Positions 7,147 through 11,146 of a stretch of 11,146 nucleotides of DNA are shown here, one piece after another. A program made the translations under genes and the position numbers. How positions within the stretch are numbered: the first letter of the stretch is position 1; every line of letters begins with the position of its first letter. Source of the stretch: Bacteroidales bacterium (lineage in GTDB: Bacteria; Bacteroidota; Bacteroidia; Bacteroidales; UBA4181); the NCBI GenBank assembly GCA_031287245.1, contig JAITTD010000025.1, positions 1 to 11,146 of the forward strand, in the 5' to 3' direction. Below the pieces are notes generated by a model. The model was not told where the DNA came from, made no database searches, and saw only the letters and a list, made by a program, of their open reading frames with translations.

Positions 7147-7154
7147 TATTTTTG
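7121..7154 (+). promoter_or_regulatory. Promoter of the isomerase-like lipoprotein gene
   Basis: The -7 box TATTTTTG (7147-7154) matches TAnnTTTG. A TTG at 7121-7123 lies 23 nt upstream, slightly long for the -33 spacing. The leader to the ATG at 7189 would be about 28 nt and is A-rich. Confidence 0.65.
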
Positions 7155-7188
7155 CAACATAATTTTTTAAAACAAAAACAATAAAAAA

Positions 7189-8061
7189 ATGACAAACAGA
7201 AGAGATTTTTTAAAACATGCCTCCATGATGGTAGCCGGAGGATTTTTAGGCAGCCAACTCCTGTCGTCCTGTGGCGGCAACGCAGTGAAGAAAAACATAG
7301 GATTACAGTTGTATTCCCTGCGTGACGACATCAACGAACTGGGTATCAAGAAAGTTCTTGAAATCGTTTCCAAAATGGGTTACACCAATCTGGAAGCCGC
7401 CGGTTATGGTGACGGACTGATTTACGGCACAGAGCCTGTTGAATTCAAAAAAATAGTAGATGGCTTGGGAATGAAAATCACCAGCGCTCATGTCGGTCGT
7501 GCCTACAGCGAAGATCATGCCGCAGATATGGCTTGGTGGAGCCAATGTATCGAAACACACGCAAAGGCAGGTTTGAAATACCTCGTAATGCCATGGGCGC
7601 CACTGGGAAAAGACAGTACAGCTGATGACGTGAAAAAATACGGCGAGTATTTTACCGAAGTCGGTTTGTCTGCTGCCACATCCAGTCTGGCTTTTGGATA
7701 CCACAACCATGCACATGAGTTTCAAACCATCATTGACGGACAATCCATTTACGACCGCCTTCTCGAATCGTCCAGCCCCGACCACGTAATGTTTGAAAAC
7801 GATGTTTATTGGACACAGGCAGGTGGCGCCAATCCGGTGGAATACCTGAAAAAATATCCGAAAAGAATCAAACTGCTGCACATCAAGGACGAAACAGTGA
7901 TTGGAGCCAGCGGAACGCTTGATTTCAAAGCCATTTTTGAACAGTTCTATGCCAACGGATTCAAAGACTGGTATGTAGAAGTGGAACGTTACGACGGCAC
8001 TCCGCAGGAAGATGTACAGAAAAGTTACGATTTCCTGAACGCGGCAACCTTCGTGAAATAA
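7189..8061 (+). CDS. Sugar phosphate isomerase/epimerase-fold protein, predicted Tat-exported lipoprotein
   Basis: The 290-residue product has a Tat-type N-terminus, NRRDFLK (3-9), a hydrophobic stretch, then a lipobox LSSC with C28 as the lipidated cysteine. It should therefore fold in the cytoplasm, perhaps with its metal, and be anchored outside. From about 35 on it is a xylose-isomerase-like TIM barrel (AP endonuclease family 2). Candidate metal or catalytic residues are E69 (NLEAAG), H101 (SAHVG), the GYHNHAHEF cluster (170-178), D205 (ENDVYW), H231 (LLHIKDE) and E264/E266 (YVEVERYDGTP). The substrate is unknown; exported members of this fold in Bacteroidota are often tied to carbohydrate breakdown, including 3-keto-glycoside chemistry. 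No glycan-utilisation genes are nearby, so that remains inference. It is transcribed alone, between its own promoter and a strong terminator. Confidence 0.88.
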   Translation: MTNRRDFLKHASMMVAGGFLGSQLLSSCGGNAVKKNIGLQLYSLRDDINELGIKKVLEIVSKMGYTNLEAAGYGDGLIYGTEPVEFKKIVDGLGMKITSAHVGRAYSEDHAADMAWWSQCIETHAKAGLKYLVMPWAPLGKDSTADDVKKYGEYFTEVGLSAATSSLAFGYHNHAHEFQTIIDGQSIYDRLLESSSPDHVMFENDVYWTQAGGANPVEYLKKYPKRIKLLHIKDETVIGASGTLDFKAIFEQFYANGFKDWYVEVERYDGTPQEDVQKSYDFLNAATFVK

Positions 8062-8084
8062 CACCCGTTATTTGGAAACAATGC

Positions 8085-8119
8085 AAAAGTTTACCGGTGC
8101 AAAACCCGGTAAACTTTTT
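8085..8119 (+). terminator. Strong intrinsic terminator after the isomerase-like gene
   Basis: AAAAGTTTACCGG (8085-8097) and CCGGTAAACTTTT (8106-8118) pair perfectly over 13 bp around an 8-nt loop, and the stem runs into a T-run. Because the A-run on the left arm mirrors the T-run, it could also terminate transcription from the right. It separates the upstream gene from the tRNA. Confidence 0.88.
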
Positions 8120-8133
8120 GATGTAACAGCGAT

Positions 8134-8205
8134 GGTCCCATAGTTCAAGGGATAGAACGAAAGTTTCCTAAACTTTAAATTCCAGTTCGAGTCTGGGTGG
8201 GACTA
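8134..8205 (+). tRNA. tRNA-Arg (anticodon CCT)
   Basis: The 72-nt gene folds into a full cloverleaf. The acceptor stem GGTCCCA (8134-8140) pairs with TGGGACT (8198-8204), closing with a G-T wobble at the first pair. The D-stem is GTTC/GAAC (8143-8146, 8155-8158). The anticodon stem AAAGT/ACTTT (8160-8164, 8172-8176) carries the loop TTCCTAA, with anticodon CCT at 8167-8169. The variable loop has 4 nt. The T-arm is TCCAG-TTCGAGT-CTGGG (8181-8197), and the discriminator is A (8205). CCA is not encoded, so it must be added after transcription. It reads AGG codons. No clear promoter box lies between the terminator and the gene. Confidence 0.94.
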
Positions 8206-8223
8206 CAAATATTTTGAACATCT

Positions 8224-9168
8224 ATGCCGGTTTCGCAACATCAAGGTCAGGAAATGGTAGCCACACCGATATTGGCTGCTCGCGAGGTGAACAAGCAATA
8301 TGGCAACACGAAAGTGCTCGACCATCTCAGTATGGAAGTACCTCGTGGCAGTATTTATGGCTTGTTGGGACCTAATGGCGCAGGAAAAACTACATTTATC
8401 CGCATCGCCAATCAGATCACCGCACCGGACAGCGGCGAAATGCTGTTCCAGGGGCGCAGGCTGCAACGCAACGACATTGCGCAAATAGGCTACCTGCCCG
8501 AAGAACGCGGGCTGTACCGGAAAATGAAAGTGGGCGAACAGGCACTGTATCTGGCTCGACTGAAAGGATTGAGCAAGGCGGACGCATGGCGGCGCATATC
8601 CTGGTGGTTTGACCGTTTTGAAACAGGAAGTTGGTGGAACAAAAAAGTGGAAGAACTGTCAAAAGGGATGCAACAAAAGTTACAGTTTATTATCACCGTG
8701 CTGCATGAGCCTTCGTTGTTGATACTCGATGAACCATTCAGCGGATTTGACCCTGTCAACGCCGAATTGTTGAAATCGGAAATCATGAGGCTAAGGGATA
8801 ATGGCGCTACCGTCATGCTATCCACTCACAATATGGCGTCGGTAGAGGAAATGTGCGATCACATATCGCTCATCAACAAGTCAAAGTGCATTTTGCAGGG
8901 GAATGTGGCGCAGATACGGCGGGAATACAAGTCGGGCGAGTATGAAATAGGCTTTACGGGCGATGAAACTGCACTGACGGAGGCACTCAATACGCATGGC
9001 TGCACAGTCAGCAACAGCGGGCTACCCGGAAAAATAAAAATCCATGCACCGGAGAAATCGGGCAACCAATTATTGGAATTGGCTATCGCCTGCGTCAAAG
9101 TTCAGTCGTTCAACGAAATTCTCCCAAGTATGAACGATATTTTTATCCGACAAGTAACCCAAAAATAA
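8224..9168 (+). CDS. ABC transporter ATP-binding protein (NatA-like)
   Basis: The 314-residue product is the nucleotide-binding subunit of an ABC-2 type exporter. Walker A GPNGAGKTT is at residues 49-57, the LPEERGLY segment in the Q-loop region at 91-98, the signature LSKGMQQK at 145-152, Walker B LLILDEPFSGFDP at 165-177, and the H-loop histidine H202 in STHN. The C-terminal ~90 residues form the accessory domain of NatA-like proteins. The substrate is unknown; NatAB of Bacillus exports sodium, but homologues do other jobs. The start is uncertain. ATG 8224 lies only 18 nt after the tRNA, while ATG 8254 (residue 11) is preceded by AGG/GGA-like bases and would give a more usual N-terminus. 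The permease gene follows 10 nt downstream. Confidence 0.92.
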   Translation: MPVSQHQGQEMVATPILAAREVNKQYGNTKVLDHLSMEVPRGSIYGLLGPNGAGKTTFIRIANQITAPDSGEMLFQGRRLQRNDIAQIGYLPEERGLYRKMKVGEQALYLARLKGLSKADAWRRISWWFDRFETGSWWNKKVEELSKGMQQKLQFIITVLHEPSLLILDEPFSGFDPVNAELLKSEIMRLRDNGATVMLSTHNMASVEEMCDHISLINKSKCILQGNVAQIRREYKSGEYEIGFTGDETALTEALNTHGCTVSNSGLPGKIKIHAPEKSGNQLLELAIACVKVQSFNEILPSMNDIFIRQVTQK

Positions 9169-9178
9169 TGTCAGCCCA

Positions 9179-10522
9179 ATGAACAAAACAATCATCATCA
9201 TACGCCGCGAATATCTGACCCGAGTCAGGAAAAAGAGTTTCATCGTGATGACTCTGCTGACTCCCGTGCTGTTTGCCGCATTAATGATAATCCCCGTGTG
9301 GTTTGCCACTATAGAAGACGAAGGCATCAAACAAATAGCAGTGCTTGACAGTTCGCAACTGTTTGTGCATAAAATTCCGTCAACAGACAAATTCAAATTC
9401 ACTTATGCCAAAGATGTAAAATTAGAGGATTTTAAGCAAAATCTTTCCCAAACAGAATTTTTCGGCATTTTATACATTCCGCCGTATATCACTTACACAC
9501 CGTCAGGAACGGAGTTTTTTTCGTACCAGCAACCGCCCATCGGTCTTACCATGCACATAGCCAATGCCATCGAAAAAGCCATTGAAACGGAAAAGTTGAA
9601 AACACACAATATTGAAAACCTCGACGAAATTTTGAAATCGGTACGTACTCACATCGAAATTCGCACTTTTCGGATGTCCGAAGACGGAGGCGAAAAGGAA
9701 AACTACGGAGGACTCAACAGAATTGTGGCGTATGGAGCAGCTTTCCTGATTTATTTCTTCGTGTTCATGTTCGGTTCGCAAGTGATGCGGGGCGTTATGG
9801 AAGAAAAGACCAACAGAATAGTGGAAGTCATCGTGTCGTCGGTAAAACCCTTTCAATTGCTGATGGGCAAGGTGACAGGCGTGGCACTGGTCGGATTGAC
9901 GCAGTTTCTGATGTGGGTGGCGCTCACTGCTGTGCTGGTGATCACAGCGCAACAATTGTTCCTCTCTGGCATCACCGATGCGGCTTTGCAGCAGGCAGGC
10001 AACACACAAATGGCAGGCTTGCTGGCAGGTGACAATCTGTCTGATGCGGTGGTGATGGAAAAAGCCGGCGAAATCCTTACCATGCTGCAATCCATCAATT
10101 TCGGCGTACTGACAGGCTGCTTCCTGTTCTACTTTCTCGCCGGATACCTGCTTTACGGCTCTCTGTTCGCTGCCATCGGCTCGGCGGTGGATGCCGAAAC
10201 GGACAGTCAACAATTCATGATGCCGATTACTCTTCCGCTCATTTTTGCCATGATAGTGATGGTAAACACAATGCAAAACCCCGACGGAGCCATGGCTTTC
10301 TGGTTTTCCCTCATACCACTCACCTCGCCGGTGGTGATGATGGCGCGTATCCCCTTTGGCGTGCCTTATTGGGAACTGGCGCTGTCCATGTTGCTGCTTG
10401 TCGCTGCTTTTACAGGCGCTATATGGCTTTCAGCCAAAATATACCGCACAGGTATTCTCATATATGGAAAAAAACTGACATGGAAGGAATTGTGGAAATG
10501 GCTAAGATATAGCGGAAAATAA
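9179..10522 (+). CDS. ABC-2 type transporter permease (NatB-like)
   Basis: The 447-residue integral membrane protein is the partner of the upstream ATPase. One membrane helix near the N-terminus (about 20-44) follows a basic cytoplasmic start (RREYLTRVRKK). A soluble extracytoplasmic region of about 130 residues comes next. About five further helices begin near residue 183 (IVAYGAAFLIYFFVFMFGS) and continue to about 425. The segment MEEKTNRIVEVIVSSVKP, just after the second helix, is the conserved cytoplasmic coupling motif of ABC2_membrane_3 permeases, which contacts the ATPase. The C-terminal tail is basic (KKLTWKELWKWLRYSGK). ATG 9179 is 10 nt after the ATPase stop, bridged by the four-codon frame at 9168-9182, so the pair is clearly one operon. 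The exported substrate cannot be read from the sequence. Confidence 0.91.
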   Translation: MNKTIIIIRREYLTRVRKKSFIVMTLLTPVLFAALMIIPVWFATIEDEGIKQIAVLDSSQLFVHKIPSTDKFKFTYAKDVKLEDFKQNLSQTEFFGILYIPPYITYTPSGTEFFSYQQPPIGLTMHIANAIEKAIETEKLKTHNIENLDEILKSVRTHIEIRTFRMSEDGGEKENYGGLNRIVAYGAAFLIYFFVFMFGSQVMRGVMEEKTNRIVEVIVSSVKPFQLLMGKVTGVALVGLTQFLMWVALTAVLVITAQQLFLSGITDAALQQAGNTQMAGLLAGDNLSDAVVMEKAGEILTMLQSINFGVLTGCFLFYFLAGYLLYGSLFAAIGSAVDAETDSQQFMMPITLPLIFAMIVMVNTMQNPDGAMAFWFSLIPLTSPVVMMARIPFGVPYWELALSMLLLVAAFTGAIWLSAKIYRTGILIYGKKLTWKELWKWLRYSGK

Positions 10523-10538
10523 CAATAGTTAGCTTTTC
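10515..10538. terminator. Possible weak shared terminator between convergent genes
   Basis: GAAAATAAC (10515-10523) can pair with GTTA (10528-10531) and, past a 2-nt bulge, TTTTC (10534-10538). It spans both stop codons, with A-run and T-run on opposite arms, so it could work for either strand. The stem is AT-rich and bulged, hence low confidence. Confidence 0.25.
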
Positions 10539-11038
10539 ATCAGTTGGAGCGATTGCAACAGCCGTTCCATCGAAAAAGGCTCTGTTGATACAGTAATTGA
10601 TGCCCGTTGATAGAAAGGCGCGCGCATTGCCAATTTGTTGGCAATGTATTTTTGCAATTCTTCCAGCGATTTCCCATTCACAAGCGGTCGTTCGGTGTGC
10701 GAATAAATCAGTCGCCTCGCCAGTTCCACCACCGATGTTTGCAGATAAACCACCTTGCCGTGTGCCAGCATCAAATCCATATTGTTGAAGAAACAAGGCA
10801 TTCCGCCACCGGTGGAAACTACTAAAAAATCGCGTTGCAGCAACGATTGAAGCACATCATGCTCCATCTTCCGGAAAGCATCCTCCCCAAGAGCCGCAAA
10901 AATAGCCGAAACGGACATCCCTTGTCCCTGCTCTATCAGCAAGTCGGTATCCACAAAGTCAAACCCGATAACATCCGCCATCCGCTTGCCAACAGTGGTT
11001 TTACCACTCCCCATGAAACCAGTTAAAAAGATTTTCAT
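10529..11038 (-). CDS. aroK: Shikimate kinase
   Basis: The 169-residue cytoplasmic enzyme phosphorylates shikimate at the 3-hydroxyl using ATP, the fifth step of the chorismate pathway. The P-loop GFMGSGKTT (7-15) has K13. DTD (30-32) supplies the magnesium and substrate aspartates. R56 (FRKME) binds shikimate, STGGGMP (75-81) is the glycine-rich substrate loop, and R117 in the lid (ERPL) contacts ATP. Length is typical. The ATG at 11036-11038 was chosen over the upstream in-frame ATG at 11074, because the family starts directly with MKIFLTGFMGSGK and the longer form would overlap the promoter. The gene converges on the ABC permease, with 6 nt between stop codons. Confidence 0.96.
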   Translation of the reverse strand: MKIFLTGFMGSGKTTVGKRMADVIGFDFVDTDLLIEQGQGMSVSAIFAALGEDAFRKMEHDVLQSLLQRDFLVVSTGGGMPCFFNNMDLMLAHGKVVYLQTSVVELARRLIYSHTERPLVNGKSLEELQKYIANKLAMRAPFYQRASITVSTEPFSMERLLQSLQLMKS

Positions 11039-11054
11039 TGCATGATAATTGATG

Positions 11055-11084
11055 CAAAAGTACAGATTTTCCACAAAATGCCAA
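11055..11084 (-). promoter_or_regulatory. Promoter of aroK (minus strand)
   Basis: On the minus strand the -7 box TACTTTTG (complement of 11055-11062) is preceded, 19 nt upstream, by TTG (complement of 11082-11084). This is nearly ideal spacing for the Bacteroidota primary sigma factor. It sits 17 nt before the aroK ATG, so the leader is very short, and it supports the 11038 start. Confidence 0.75.
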
Positions 11085-11109
11085 TTAAAATTTTTAGTTT
11101 TGCGTGCAT

Positions 11110-11117
11110 TACCTTTG
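11110..11117 (+). promoter_or_regulatory. Rightward promoter-like -7 box at the window edge
   Basis: TACCTTTG matches TAnnTTTG, but no good TTG lies at the -33 distance. It would drive a gene beginning beyond the right edge, divergent from aroK. The last ~30 bases show no coding start, so the downstream gene is not visible. Confidence 0.4.
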
Positions 11118-11146
11118 TGATTGCCCGAGGTCCAAAAATATTTTTT

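Noticed and set aside
7303..8064. Long minus-strand open frame of 253 codons opposite the isomerase-like gene
   Set aside because: It mirrors a well-supported plus-strand gene, has no recognisable domain or promoter, and its composition is that of an antisense shadow.
8113..8120. ACTTTTTG as a -7 box for the tRNA
   Set aside because: The TA of TAnnTTTG is absent and the bases belong to the upstream terminator's T-run. The tRNA promoter remains unidentified.
9503..10276. Minus-strand open frame of 257 codons opposite the ABC permease
   Set aside because: It is rich in His, Gln and Arg as expected for the antisense of a membrane protein, with no family resemblance.
11067..11075. TTTTCCACA, one mismatch from the DnaA box, near parAB
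   Set aside because: It is a single imperfect copy within the aroK promoter, with no cluster of boxes or dnaA/dnaN genes, so it is not evidence of an origin.
1..11146. CRISPR array, insertion sequence, integrase or tRNA attachment duplication
   Set aside because: No spaced direct repeats, transposase motifs or copy of the tRNA 3' end were seen elsewhere in the window.

Overview
The window looks like a chromosomal segment of a Bacteroidota bacterium, most probably in or near the Bacteroidales. Three things point there. Several genes are preceded by the Bacteroidota-type -7 box TAnnTTTG, at 434-441, 2269-2276, 7147-7154, 11110-11117 and, on the minus strand, 11055-11062. Shine-Dalgarno sequences are mostly absent. 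Two families are typical of the phylum: a DUF5683 protein and the C-terminal end of a six-bladed beta-propeller protein. Base composition is moderate, with AT-rich gaps between genes. The window is almost fully coding, and no stretch longer than 300 bases lacks a gene.

Layout, left to right. Positions 1-378 hold the 3' end of a gene cut by the window edge. ychF (OLA1-type P-loop NTPase, 462-1565) has its own promoter and is followed by a YigZ/IMPACT-family gene that starts with TTG (1624-2229). A new promoter then opens a tightly packed run of six genes: parA, parB, a DUF5683 membrane protein, an MltD-type lytic transglycosylase with LysM repeats, a SiaC-family (DUF1987) phosphoprotein, and ndk (2354-7096). 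Within this run the first five genes are separated by 6 nt or less or overlap by 1-8 nt. ndk follows 32 nt after siaC.

Next comes a monocistronic gene for a predicted Tat-exported lipoprotein of the sugar phosphate isomerase/epimerase fold (7189-8061), closed by a strong intrinsic terminator. A tRNA-Arg(CCT) gene (8134-8205) lies 18 nt upstream of a two-gene ABC-2 exporter of the NatA/NatB type (8224-10522). The shikimate kinase gene aroK (10529-11038, minus strand) converges on the exporter with only 6 nt between the stop codons. Its promoter sits near the right edge, where a second, rightward promoter-like motif suggests another gene starting beyond the window.

Functionally this is mostly core-genome housekeeping: translation-associated ATPase, chromosome partitioning, peptidoglycan remodelling, nucleotide balance and aromatic amino-acid synthesis. 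I found no mobile element, CRISPR array or defence island. The least ordinary points are the following. A SiaC-like regulatory phosphoprotein sits inside the parAB-DUF5683-mltD run. An 11-bp perfect inverted repeat with a triplicated AATTG lies in the parA leader. A nested inverted repeat abuts the promoter of the isomerase-like gene. ParB's linker carries an 18-bp in-frame tandem repeat.
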